Assembly (NCBI RefSeq): GCF_001685015.1 | Contig: NZ_MAYT01000023.1 | Coordinates: forward strand, 25,790 to 89,789 | DNA: 64,000 nt | Direction of reading: 5' to 3' | DNA from: Pseudobacillus wudalianchiensis | GTDB lineage: Bacteria; Bacillota; Bacilli; Bacillales; Domibacillaceae | Part shown: piece after piece, positions 7,563-15,446 of the stretch | Numbering within the stretch: position 1 is the first letter of the stretch | Layout of the letters: every line of letters starts with the position of its first letter | Notes under the pieces: model-generated | Told to the model about the DNA's origin: nothing | The model's database searches: none | Seen by the model: only the letters and a program-made list of their open reading frames with translations | Program-made: the position numbers and the translations under genes

Positions 7563-9053
7563 TCACTCACCCTTTTTTAACAGTAATAGGAAGAGAAAAG
7601 AAAACACAGCGAAAATAAGCACCACTACATAAACGGAATGCAGTGAACTCGATAAGCCTTCCTGTAAAATATGAAACATCTCATCCGAAAGCTTGCTGCC
7701 TTCCCCGCCAAGCAGCTTATTAATCGAATCAATGGACAAAGACTGGATTTCTTCATTAGGCTGCCTGTCCAAGAAAGCCTGCAGCCGGCCATTTAAAACA
7801 CCGCCAAGCAAAGCAGCCCCTACTGTGTTTCCTAAGTTTCTCATAAACATATTAGCCGCAGTCGCCGCCCCCCGCTGATTCCATTCTACCGAGTTTTGAA
7901 TTGAAACGATGAAAGCAGTCGAAGTAAGACCCATACCGACACCGACGAAAAAGGAAGAAATAGCCGCCCACCAGGGTCCACTTTCCGCATTCATCAACAC
8001 GAACAACGCACTGCCAAGAATCAGAGATATGCCGCCAATTATTGTCGTTTTGCGATAACCGATAGACAAAAGCATTTTCCCTGAAAGCGTTGAAGCAATA
8101 GGCCATCCGATTGACATAGCGGTTAGTGTAAATCCAGCAATCGTCGCATTCTCTTCCATTACGCCTTGTACATAAGTCGGTAAAAAACTCGAAATCCCGA
8201 TCAGCATAACACCCGTTGTAAAAGACACGATATTAGCGATCAAGATAGAACGAACTTTCCAAAGATCAAAAGGCATCATAGGAGATGCAGTTCGCTTTTC
8301 TATCCAAATAAAAGAAATAAAAGCGATAGCTGTTGCAGCAAACAAAAGGGCGCTCTTCCCAGATAACCAAGGAAATTTTACTCCGCCCTCCACTAATAAA
8401 AACATGAGGCAAGAAATAGAAATTAAAAATACGAAAGTACCAGCATAGTCGATTTCCGGTTTTTTCTTTTCAATATTTTCATGTAAAAATAATAGTAAAC
8501 CGGCAATAGCTAATAGACCTAGCGGTAAATTAATCCAAAACACAAAACGCCAACTGACGAATTCTACAAGCAATCCACCAAGAGCAGGACCCGTCACTGC
8601 TGAGATTCCCCAAACACTTGAAAGATATCCCTGTACTTTCGCCCGCTCTTCTGTCGTATAAATATCGCCTACAATCGTGCTGGCAATCGGCATTACAGCC
8701 CCTGCACCAAGACCTTGAATCAGACGGAAGAAAATGAGCTGTTCCATAGAAGTGGCCAGCCCGCACAAAAAGGAACCGATAAGAAAAATTAAAATGCCGA
8801 TAATCAGCACAGGCTTGCGCCCAAAAATATCAGATAGCTTTCCGTAGATTAATACAGTGGCTGCATTCATTAATAAATATGAAGAAAATACCCAGCTATA
8901 AAGAGAAAAGCCGCCCAAATCTGCTACGATAGCAGGCATCGCCGTAGAAACGATCGTTGCTTCAATCGCCCCTATAAACATGGCCAGAATAACAGCGGCT
9001 AACACAAATGGGCGCTTCGTCACTTTCCTTTCCTTGTGAAGTGCATCGTTCAA
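7563..9053 (-). CDS. MFS multidrug exporter, DHA2 (14-TM, EmrB/QacA) family
   Basis: Proton-coupled drug or metabolite exporter of the cytoplasmic membrane. The 496 residues have about 14 hydrophobic segments. The A-motif LSDIFGRKPVL lies near residue 73-83 and the C-motif region GPALGGLLVEFVSWRWVF-like stretch follows near 155. The start is TTG at 9053, preceded by GGGAGG at 9 bp. A long hairpin with a T7 tail lies 26-94 bp upstream (9079-9147); it is either the darB terminator or a regulatory leader. The gene is inserted between darB and ccpC relative to B. subtilis. The substrate cannot be told from sequence; it resembles Bmr3/YusP-like proteins. Confidence 0.85.
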   Translation of the reverse strand: MNDALHKERKVTKRPFVLAAVILAMFIGAIEATIVSTAMPAIVADLGGFSLYSWVFSSYLLMNAATVLIYGKLSDIFGRKPVLIIGILIFLIGSFLCGLATSMEQLIFFRLIQGLGAGAVMPIASTIVGDIYTTEERAKVQGYLSSVWGISAVTGPALGGLLVEFVSWRFVFWINLPLGLLAIAGLLLFLHENIEKKKPEIDYAGTFVFLISISCLMFLLVEGGVKFPWLSGKSALLFAATAIAFISFIWIEKRTASPMMPFDLWKVRSILIANIVSFTTGVMLIGISSFLPTYVQGVMEENATIAGFTLTAMSIGWPIASTLSGKMLLSIGYRKTTIIGGISLILGSALFVLMNAESGPWWAAISSFFVGVGMGLTSTAFIVSIQNSVEWNQRGAATAANMFMRNLGNTVGAALLGGVLNGRLQAFLDRQPNEEIQSLSIDSINKLLGGEGSKLSDEMFHILQEGLSSSLHSVYVVVLIFAVFSFLFLLLLKKGE

Positions 9054-9078
9054 CTTCTATTTCCTCCCTGCAGACTAC

Positions 9079-9147
9079 AAAAAAACCGGTCCATCATTAA
9101 AAGAAGCTCTCATCTTTCCCATGCTTCTCTTAATGAAGGGAATCCGG
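9079..9147 (-). terminator. Long imperfect hairpin with T7: darB terminator or exporter leader attenuator
   Basis: On the minus strand CCGG pairs with CCGG at the base and a 14-bp stem (TCATTAAGAGAAGC / GCTTCTTTTAATGA, one G-T pair) caps it with a 15-base loop, then seven T follow. It is 20 bp beyond the darB stop and ends 26 bp before the exporter start. Confidence 0.75.
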
Positions 9148-9167
9148 CCAAAAGTAAAAATTGTAGT

Positions 9168-9608
9168 TTATTTAAGCTGATCTACGTGATAGTTCAAATG
9201 TTTAAGAATGACTCTTCTCGTCAATATACCTTGAAATACACCTTCTTCATCTGTTACACACAAAAAAGGATGATTGATTAACAATCCGAGCGCTTTTCGA
9301 AAATGGTCATGGATCGTAAGCCATGGCTTATCAGTCGCCATCACTTCTTCCACTTTCATATGCTCTAGCTTTTCAAACTCAATTCTCTCTAATCCAAGAA
9401 TCGCTTCCGTAATCATCGGTGAGCTAATTAATCCTTGAAGCCTGTATTTGGCATCTAATACTGGAATAGCTGTATATCCGCTCTTCGTTAAAATTAACAA
9501 AGCATGCTCTAAATTATTCCCTGGCTGCACGTGGGCAACTTTCTCGGCAGGAATAATATAATCCATAATATTCGTATGAAGGACATCTTTACTCTCGAAA
9601 GAAATCAT
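9168..9608 (-). CDS. darB: c-di-AMP-binding CBS domain protein (YkuL/CbpB/DarB)
   Basis: Small cytoplasmic protein of two CBS domains (roughly residues 10-70 and 80-140). In B. subtilis DarB binds c-di-AMP, and in the unbound state it contacts the (p)ppGpp synthetase Rel and pyruvate carboxylase. The 146 residues match that protein closely, including AEKVAHVQPGNNLEHALLIL near 24-43, SGYTAIPVLDAKYRLQGLI and ILTRRVILKHLN near the end. It lies beside the ccpC region as in B. subtilis, but with an exporter gene between them. Together with KtrC at the window edge, two likely c-di-AMP targets are present. Confidence 0.92.
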   Translation of the reverse strand: MISFESKDVLHTNIMDYIIPAEKVAHVQPGNNLEHALLILTKSGYTAIPVLDAKYRLQGLISSPMITEAILGLERIEFEKLEHMKVEEVMATDKPWLTIHDHFRKALGLLINHPFLCVTDEEGVFQGILTRRVILKHLNYHVDQLK

Positions 9609-9735
9609 CTGACTACTACCCCTTTACACTTTTCTGAGCGCTTTCTTCTTGTGGTTAGGCATCTCGCACTCCCCATTGTCTAAGGTACTTTCTTTGATTA
9701 TAGCAAATCTTCCCCATACATTTCCATGACTCCCC

Positions 9736-9770
9736 AAAAGCCCCGCTTACGCTTCGTTGTAAGCAGGGCT
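9736..9770 (-). terminator. Intrinsic terminator after ykuJ
   Basis: Twelve-base-pair imperfect stem at 9739-9770 (AGCCCTGCTTAC / GTAAGCGGGGCT on the minus strand) followed by TTTTGGGG. It lies 12 bp after the ykuJ stop. Confidence 0.75.
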
Positions 9771-9782
9771 AGAATATCATTA

Positions 9783-10034
9783 TTACTGCTGTTTTTCTTC
9801 TTGAAGAAGTTCGAAGATTTCAATGGCAGTCATATCGATGTCATCGAAAGGATACTTATTGCCCTTTCCATCTTTATCGTATACTTCCAACTCAAATGTA
9901 TCTTTTCCTGGAAAGAACTTAACCTGGCACAGCGTCTTGCCGTTTACTTCAAACAAGCGTTGCTGAACCTCTCCGTTTTCTCCGCCTTCTTGTAATGATT
10001 TCAATCGCTGAATAATGCCTGCTAATTGTGACAT
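9783..10034 (-). CDS. ykuJ: YkuJ family protein of unknown function
   Basis: An 83-residue acidic protein, conserved in Bacillus, of unknown function. Matching features are MSQLAGIIQRLKSLQ at the start, VNGKTLCQVKFFPGKDTFEL in the middle and a C-terminal helix ending EIFELLQEEKQQ. ATG at 10034 has AAAGGAG at a good distance; the longer frame from 10205 crosses the promoter region and is not credible. The gene is followed by its own terminator, and darB comes next. The B. subtilis ykuK gene that normally lies between them is missing. Confidence 0.88.
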   Translation of the reverse strand: MSQLAGIIQRLKSLQEGGENGEVQQRLFEVNGKTLCQVKFFPGKDTFELEVYDKDGKGNKYPFDDIDMTAIEIFELLQEEKQQ

Positions 10035-10204
10035 AAAATGATTGGCTCCTTTCACCTTGCTAATTCGATATTTATTTTGGTTTTGACTGTCCCGTATCTG
10101 TTTGTTATAAAATAAATAGGCAAAAGAAATATACCATACATCTATTTTATATCCAACTATTTTATTTTTTATATTATATTCAAGAAGAACAAAGGAGAAA
10201 CCCA

Positions 10205-10522
10205 ATGATGCCTGTTATTTTATATACCCAGCCTGAATGCCCCCCATGCCAAATCGTTAAACTATTTTTAAATGACCGCGGTGTTCGCTATGAAGAGAAA
10301 AATATTGCAGAGGACGAATCCGCAAAGCAAGAATGGAGAAATAAATGGAATGCTTCTTCTACTCCAACAGTAGTCGTTCAAGATGAAGCGGTGAGAGGCT
10401 TCGATCTTGAAGCTTTAATGAATTATTACAAAAAAATGGAATGTAGAACCGAAAGGATGGGCCATAAGATCTTTCTCTTCCATCCTTTTTTCTTGCCGTT
10501 ACACAGCTGGCAGATAAGGTAA
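10205..10522 (+). CDS. Glutaredoxin-like thiol protein, probable 3' frameshift
   Basis: Small thioredoxin-fold protein with the glutaredoxin-type motif YTQPECPPCQIVK (CPPC near residues 12-15), a TPTVVV cis-proline stretch near 53-58 and GFDLEALMNYYKK near 64-76. The fold is complete at about residue 77. The remaining ~28 residues are basic and aromatic and are translated straight through a rho-independent terminator (10451-10492), which cannot be the normal arrangement. The break is at an A7 run (10430-10436): one added A would give a TAG stop at 10445-10447, ahead of the terminator. ATG at 10205 and 10208 both lie behind GGAG. It is divergent from ykuJ. The partner is unknown. Confidence 0.8.
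   Translation: MMPVILYTQPECPPCQIVKLFLNDRGVRYEEKNIAEDESAKQEWRNKWNASSTPTVVVQDEAVRGFDLEALMNYYKKMECRTERMGHKIFLFHPFFLPLHSWQIR
10451..10492 (+). terminator. Intrinsic terminator inside the extended glutaredoxin reading frame
   Basis: AAAGGATGG (10452-10460) pairs with CCATCCTTT (10480-10488), followed by T's to 10491. It lies upstream of the in-frame stop at 10520-10522, which supports a frameshift in the gene. Confidence 0.85.
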
Positions 10523-10650
10523 GGACAAAAGGTGAAATCAGGAAAACGCACTTTAAAGCAGGAACGATTAACCTGATGAGCCAATACAAAACAATTTATA
10601 AATATCTCTGTTTCCATTACTATTGATAATGTCCAACCCTATTTGAAAGA

Positions 10651-11535
10651 GTGAAAAATATGAAAGAAAAACTTTCTCGCCGGTCGTTTTTAAAACAATC
10701 CCTCACGTTCTTGCTTTCTCTTCTCGGACTGGCAGGAGGAGGGTATTCTTATGCGAGGTTCATTGAGCCAAAGCGCCTGCAAATCAATGAAGTGGCCGTT
10801 ACGCATGAATTAATTCCACGCGCTTTTCATAATAAACGAATCGTTCAATTTAGTGATACTCATTTAGGTTTTCAATATACAGTAAAACAATTAAATGAAC
10901 ATGTGGAAAAGATCCATTCGCTTCGTCCAGATTTCATCTTCTTCACCGGTGACTTGCTGGATAGACCAGACACATATAGTCCAGCAGAAACAAAGACGGT
11001 TACCTCTATTCTCCAAAAATTGCAAGCTCCTTTAGGGAAATTCGCTGTTTATGGCAATCACGACCACGGCGGTTACGGAACAGACCTTTATAAATTTATT
11101 ATGCAGGAATCTGGATTTCAACTTTTAAAAAACAAATCAGTTGAATTAAGACATTTGAACGAATCTATTTATTTGCTCGGTATTGATGATGCCTCACTCG
11201 GACAGCCTAGTTTCAGCCAGACTAAAAAGAAAGTAAAAGAAGGGCATTACCTTATCCTGCTTTCCCATGCACCTGATCTAGCAAAAGAGGCCGCAAATGC
11301 CGGTATTCATTTACAATTAAGCGGGCATTCCCATGGCGGCCAAATCCAACTCCCCTGGTATGGAGCCCTGTACACGCCACCCTATGCCGAAATCTATAAA
11401 GAGGGACAATATATAGTAGATGGAGAAACAAGATTAGCTCTTTATGTGAATCGCGGACTTGGCACAACAAGGCTGCCTTTTCGCTTTTTGTCCATTCCTG
11501 AAATCACGGTTTTTACGTTAAAATCTCCAAGCTAA
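10651..11535 (+). CDS. ykuE: Tat-exported metallophosphoesterase (YkuE)
   Basis: Calcineurin-like phosphoesterase exported by the twin-arginine system; B. subtilis YkuE is a known TatAyCy substrate that stays with the cell wall. The 294 residues begin with the Tat signal SRRSFLKQS followed by a hydrophobic stretch. Metal-binding motifs are all present: FSDTHLG (residues ~67), TGDLLDR (~96), YGNHDHGG (~132), LSHAPD (~207) and LSGHSHGGQ (~225). GTG at 10651 is the first start; an ATG at 10660 is equally possible and leaves the signal intact. The gene stands alone with a terminator downstream. The substrate is not known. Confidence 0.92.
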   Translation: MKNMKEKLSRRSFLKQSLTFLLSLLGLAGGGYSYARFIEPKRLQINEVAVTHELIPRAFHNKRIVQFSDTHLGFQYTVKQLNEHVEKIHSLRPDFIFFTGDLLDRPDTYSPAETKTVTSILQKLQAPLGKFAVYGNHDHGGYGTDLYKFIMQESGFQLLKNKSVELRHLNESIYLLGIDDASLGQPSFSQTKKKVKEGHYLILLSHAPDLAKEAANAGIHLQLSGHSHGGQIQLPWYGALYTPPYAEIYKEGQYIVDGETRLALYVNRGLGTTRLPFRFLSIPEITVFTLKSPS

Positions 11536-11575
11536 GGAGAAAAGCGGCTTGAATAGATTCACCTGCCTTTTTAGA

Positions 11576-11602
11576 AAGGCTGTCTCAGCAGCCTTCTTTT
11601 TC
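11576..11602 (+). terminator. Intrinsic terminator after ykuE
   Basis: AAGGCTG / CAGCCTT stem (11576-11595) with a six-base loop and a T-rich tail. Confidence 0.8.
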
Positions 11603-11791
11603 GTTAGGTTTGTTACATTTGATTGTTGATTTTTGTTGCAGTCAGATACTTTTCACTCTAATTCCCTTATTAAACACCCATTCATCATTTAACAAAGCAT
11701 TTAGTTAAAAAATTAAAATAATTCAGATACTTTTCAATCAACTAAAAAAAGGTTATAATGGGTTAAAATTAGTCTGAAAGGAGTCCTTTAA

Positions 11792-12253
11792 TTGAGTACG
11801 CATAAAGAATCTCCTGCCCATTCTCCATCTACTTCAAACCTCGCTAAAGCAATCTTTACTGTCAATCGGCATGCTAAGACGGCTACGAATCCTAAATACC
11901 TTTATTTATTAAAAAAGAAAGCACTTTTGAAGATGATCCAGGAAGGACGGGCAGAAAAAGCCGGCCTTCACTTTTCGAATAATCCAAAGAACAGTCAGCA
12001 ACAATCAGATGTTCTCGTCGTGTGCGGCGAGTACACTTTTCATATTCCGCCCTGTAAAGAAGACTTTGCCACGCTCCCTCATTTTGGCAGCTTAGATCAA
12101 AAAAAGCGAAATCCAAAGACATACATGAATTTAACTGAAGCAAAACGAATTTTACAATTATATACCGGATTTATTGAAAAGAGTGAACGTACTTTCCCTC
12201 AGAAAAAGCAATATCAAAAACCGGTATTTAAACCGCTCGGCCAATCCTATTAA
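11792..12253 (+). CDS. ykyB: YkyB family protein of unknown function
   Basis: A 153-residue basic cytoplasmic protein nearly colinear with B. subtilis YkyB. Conserved stretches are AIFTVNRHAKTATNPKYLY near residue 20-38, GLHFSNNPKNSQQQSDVLVV near 58-77 and the C-terminal KPVFKPLGQSY. The start is TTG at 11792 with AAAGGAG 8 bp upstream. No catalytic motif is apparent and the function is unknown. It sits between ykuE and the convergent cheV gene, as in B. subtilis. Confidence 0.88.
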   Translation: MSTHKESPAHSPSTSNLAKAIFTVNRHAKTATNPKYLYLLKKKALLKMIQEGRAEKAGLHFSNNPKNSQQQSDVLVVCGEYTFHIPPCKEDFATLPHFGSLDQKKRNPKTYMNLTEAKRILQLYTGFIEKSERTFPQKKQYQKPVFKPLGQSY

Positions 12254-12273
12254 AATAGATCGTTTCTCTTCTT

Positions 12274-12312
12274 AAGTCAGCTTTTTAAAGAGAATTTTTA
12301 AAAAACTGACTT
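12274..12312 (+). terminator. Hairpin after ykyB
   Basis: AAGTCAG (12274-12280) pairs with CTGACTT (12306-12312), and AT-rich inner bases extend the stem. There is no T tail, so termination is uncertain; the GC-rich hairpin at 12363-12393 is the stronger candidate. Confidence 0.45.
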
Positions 12313-12362
12313 GATTGGAATAACACTCTTTATAAAACTCTATAATTTGATCGTGCAAACAA

Positions 12363-12393
12363 AAAAAACACCGGTGCTTCCGGTGTTTTTTCG
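12363..12393. terminator. Bidirectional terminator between ykyB and cheV
   Basis: AAACACCGG / CCGGTGTTT stem around a TGCTT loop, with an A run on the left and a T run on the right, so it can serve both converging genes. Confidence 0.88.
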
Positions 12394-12401
12394 TTATGAT
12401 C

Positions 12402-13304
12402 TTAGAGGACAAATTGATCAATATGCTTAATAAGCTCGGCAATCTCCGGCTTACTAACTTGAGCATTGGCTCCTACTTCATCCCCTTTGTGGCGTAGATC
12501 CTCCGTAATTAACGAGGAAAAGATCACAACTGGAAGATTCTTCAGTAAAGCATGTTCCTTTACTCGTTTCGTCAAATGATGTCCGTCCATCTGCGGCATT
12601 TCAATATCCGTGATTAAAAGCTGTGCTCCCTTTCCAGCTGCGACTTCGTCGGCCTGGTTTTCTAAGAACTCGAGCGCTTGTTTGCCATTCTCAAAGAATT
12701 CTACTGCATCGTAGCCCGCTTCCGCGAGTGTATCGCTAATTAATTTTCTTAACAGCGGAGAATCTTCGGCAACGATAAGACGCTTTTCTGACCGCTCTCT
12801 TTTGCCAAGCTGTTTAATTTGTCCTATGTGGATACCTGATTCGGGATTAATATCAACAATTACCTTTTCAAAGTCGAGCAGCAAAATCATTTCTCCGTTT
12901 ATTTTAATTACTCCGATGACTTGACTGCTGCCTCCCTGGTACATATCAGATGGCTTTTCAATATCTTCCCAGGAAATTCGATGAATTCGTGTAACATTCT
13001 GAACGTGGAAAACGACCTTTTGTTTGTTAAACTCCGTAACGATGTATTTATCCGTCTCTCCTGTTTTGCCTCCTGGCAAGCCCAGCACCTTCGCCATATC
13101 CACTAATGGCAACACTTCCCCGCGCAACTGGATAATCCCTTCAATATGCTCATGAGCGTGCGGGATAAACGTGACAGCGACCGGCTGAATAATTTCTTTT
13201 ACTTTAATAACATTAATTCCGTACTTGTTGCCACACACCTCGAATTCCACAATTTCTAATTCATTTGTTCCACTTTCCAGTAAGATCCCGTTATCATTAT
13301 TCAT
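12402..13304 (-). CDS. cheV: Chemotaxis coupling protein CheV
   Basis: Couples chemoreceptors to the kinase CheA and takes part in adaptation. The 300 residues comprise an N-terminal CheW-like domain (about 12-155: LEIVEFEVCGNKYGINVIKV, GIIQLRGEVLPLVDM) and a C-terminal receiver domain (about 170-300) with VAEDSPL, the phosphorylated Asp in LLITDIEMPQMDG and the switch Lys in VSKPE. Length and order match B. subtilis CheV. ATG at 13304 follows GGGGAC. A sigma-D-like promoter lies just upstream (13347-13373), which fits a motility gene. No other chemotaxis genes are in the window. Confidence 0.93.
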   Translation of the reverse strand: MNNDNGILLESGTNELEIVEFEVCGNKYGINVIKVKEIIQPVAVTFIPHAHEHIEGIIQLRGEVLPLVDMAKVLGLPGGKTGETDKYIVTEFNKQKVVFHVQNVTRIHRISWEDIEKPSDMYQGGSSQVIGVIKINGEMILLLDFEKVIVDINPESGIHIGQIKQLGKRERSEKRLIVAEDSPLLRKLISDTLAEAGYDAVEFFENGKQALEFLENQADEVAAGKGAQLLITDIEMPQMDGHHLTKRVKEHALLKNLPVVIFSSLITEDLRHKGDEVGANAQVSKPEIAELIKHIDQFVL

Positions 13305-13346
13305 TCATTTGTCCCCTTATCGATTCTATTTACCCTATCATTAATA

Positions 13347-13373
13347 ATGTCGGTCTTTTTTAGAGAATATTTA
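13347..13373 (-). promoter_or_regulatory. Candidate sigma-D promoter of cheV
   Basis: Minus-strand TAAA (13370-13373), 15 bp, ACCGACAT (13347-13354), compared with the motility sigma-factor consensus TAAA-N14-16-GCCGATAT; six of eight -10 positions agree. It is 43 bp upstream of the start. The rest of the 333-bp gap to lysE shows nothing distinct. Confidence 0.5.
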
Positions 13374-13637
13374 GACTCGCTAGCATAACATGTTCATTTA
13401 GAATAAAGTTTCCTCCAAATATTAGCGTTCCCCTTCATTTATTGATAAATAGAAAGACTATATCGTGAAAAATGCTTAATCAATTTACTAAGCCTTCTTA
13501 TTAAACATACCCGTCAGACTAATGAGAATATTTTTAAAAAACATCATTTTTATGTTCAATCAATAAGACGATTCCTATATAATACACTGTAAGAATTATT
13601 GATACAGAACTTATGTTAATGAGAAGGTGATCATAAA

Positions 13638-14270
13638 ATGGAAAACTTTTATCTGTTTGTCCTTATGTGTGTTTTTTTTATTATTTTACCAGGCCCCGAT
13701 ACTGCCATTACTACAAAAAATACGATCACTGCTGGGAAGTCCGGGGGGCTTAAAACCGTTCTCGGCATTTGCTGTGCCCTTTCTATCCATACTTCTGCTG
13801 CCGTATTTGGACTCTCAGCTATCATTGTAAAATCAGCGTTATTATTTTCTGTCTTTAAATATGTAGGCGCTGTTTACTTACTTTACTTGGGGGTTAAGAC
13901 ATTATGGTCTTTAAAGAAAAAAGAAGAAGCAGCAAGCATTCAGGCAAACACAAAAAGCAAGTTTGGAAGCACCTCTTGCTTTAAACAAGGATTCTTTACA
14001 AACCTTCTGAACCCTAAAGTCGCGATTTTGTTCTTAACCTTTTTCCCTCAGTTCGTTGACCCTGGCAGTCATACTTTTTTACCGTTTCTCATGATGGGGA
14101 TGACTTATACCGCACTGACTATCATATGGTCTTTGCTTTATGTTTATTTGATTCATCATATTAGTGCTTTTATGAAAAAACCTAAAACACAAAATATGAT
14201 TGAAGGAATCACCGGAACCATCCTGATAGGATTTGGTGTAAAGCTAGTTCTTGAAAAGGCTCCTAATTAG
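13638..14270 (+). CDS. LysE/RhtB family amino acid exporter
   Basis: Cytoplasmic-membrane exporter of amino acids or related compounds. The 210 residues have about six hydrophobic segments. The family signature PGPDTAITTKNTITAGKSGG is at residues 18-37, and the NLLNPKVAILFLTFFPQF motif lies near 120-137. ATG at 13638 follows GAAGGTGA. It stands alone, divergent from cheV, with its own terminator. The substrate is unknown; LysE-type genes often carry generic names such as threonine efflux. Confidence 0.88.
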   Translation: MENFYLFVLMCVFFIILPGPDTAITTKNTITAGKSGGLKTVLGICCALSIHTSAAVFGLSAIIVKSALLFSVFKYVGAVYLLYLGVKTLWSLKKKEEAASIQANTKSKFGSTSCFKQGFFTNLLNPKVAILFLTFFPQFVDPGSHTFLPFLMMGMTYTALTIIWSLLYVYLIHHISAFMKKPKTQNMIEGITGTILIGFGVKLVLEKAPN

Positions 14271-14290
14271 ATTATTCTTATGTATTAGGC

Positions 14291-14330
14291 AAGCCCCTTC
14301 GATTTCCCTAAATCGAAGGGGCTTATTTTT
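14291..14330 (+). terminator. Intrinsic terminator after lysE-type gene
   Basis: A 15-bp perfect stem AAGCCCCTTCGATTT / AAATCGAAGGGGCTT with a CCCT loop, followed by ATTTTT. Confidence 0.92.
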
Positions 14331-14382
14331 ATAGCTATGTTCAACGAAAGTCCCTCACTGAAAGAAGCTAAAACCCCTTATT

Positions 14383-15357
14383 TCACTCCTGCTTTTTCTT
14401 ATTGCGAAGCTGGAGCCAGCCTGCTTTTACAAACATAAAGAACATCCCGACGGCAATAACTGCCATCACAGCAAGAACAAGAAAATAGCCGTAAGAAGTG
14501 TGCAATTCCGGCATGTTATCGAAATTCATGCCATAGATTCCAGCAATAAACGTTAACGGCATAAAAATAGTGGTAATAATCGTTAACGTCATCATAATAT
14601 TGTTCATTTTATCTGAGCTGACCGATAAGTAGCTATCACGGACATCTGAAGAAAATTCGCGATAGGATTCCAGCATTTCTACTAATTTCAATAGGTGGTC
14701 ATGAATATCACCAAAATAAATATGGCGGTCTTCTATATATTCTAACCGGGTCGAATTCAACAGCCGGTAGAGCAGGTCTCTCATTGGGATAATGGTTCTT
14801 CTTAATTTAGACATATGGTGGCGGATATCAAATAGGCGGTCAATTAAGTTGTTTCGCGGATTTGTATCCAGTTCCTCGTCTATGCTGTTTAATGCATCCT
14901 CCACATGATAAACTAACGGAAAATACTCATCCACGAACCTGTCAATCAATCTATGTAAAATAGAAGCCGGACCTTGGCGCAGTCTTTCATTTTCTACTAT
15001 ACTTCTCCATACTTCATCTAATTCATTTACAGGCCGCTGATGAACTGTGACGATCATTTCTTTATTCATAAACACACCTACTTCTTTTCCTTCAAACTCC
15101 TTTTTATCAAGCGCATGAACAAGAAAAAAAGCATAATTCTCATAAAAATCCAGCTTAGGCCGGCCGCTTTGGTTATCAAGACAATCCTCTACCGCCAAAG
15201 GATGAAAATGAAAAAAACGCTTTAACAGCTTTGCCTCTTCTTCTTTCGGATTGAAGAAATCAACCCAGTACCATAGCGTATCTTTTGCTTTTGTCTCTTC
15301 TAAAGGAGCATCAAAAACTAATTGGCCATTTGTTTTTAACATGCAAATTTTAATCAT
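14383..15357 (-). CDS. corA: CorA family magnesium transporter
   Basis: Pentameric channel for Mg2+ (and in some cases Co2+ or Ni2+). The protein has a large cytoplasmic N-terminal domain and two C-terminal membrane helices (about residues 265-285 and 298-320 of 324). The defining YGMNF motif, here IYGMNFDNMPEL, ends the first helix. I prefer ATG at 15357, six bases after GGAG; an ATG at 15369 would add four residues. It is related to B. subtilis YfjQ. It is monocistronic, divergent from patA, and its own promoter must lie within about 90 bp. No magnesium riboswitch is visible upstream. Confidence 0.9.
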   Translation of the reverse strand: MIKICMLKTNGQLVFDAPLEETKAKDTLWYWVDFFNPKEEEAKLLKRFFHFHPLAVEDCLDNQSGRPKLDFYENYAFFLVHALDKKEFEGKEVGVFMNKEMIVTVHQRPVNELDEVWRSIVENERLRQGPASILHRLIDRFVDEYFPLVYHVEDALNSIDEELDTNPRNNLIDRLFDIRHHMSKLRRTIIPMRDLLYRLLNSTRLEYIEDRHIYFGDIHDHLLKLVEMLESYREFSSDVRDSYLSVSSDKMNNIMMTLTIITTIFMPLTFIAGIYGMNFDNMPELHTSYGYFLVLAVMAVIAVGMFFMFVKAGWLQLRNKKKQE

Positions 15358-15446
15358 TTTTTTCTCCATTGTTCTTCATTTTCACTACTGTCTGTCTATT
15401 TCAATGCTACAATATATCATATCCATATAGAAAGGCGGCAAACTCA

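Noticed and set aside
7556..7568. Small palindrome GAGTGA-A-TCACTC between exporter stop and ccpC
   Set aside because: Too short and without a T tail to call a terminator; it contains the exporter stop codon and no known operator consensus fits.
10359..10617. Two minus-strand open frames around the glutaredoxin terminator
   Set aside because: They have no ribosome binding site, no recognisable product and overlap the sense gene and terminator.
15369..15446. N-terminal extension of PatA from ATG 15369
   Set aside because: It encodes unrelated residues, overlaps the corA start and lacks a ribosome binding site; TTG 15447 fits both the site and the family.
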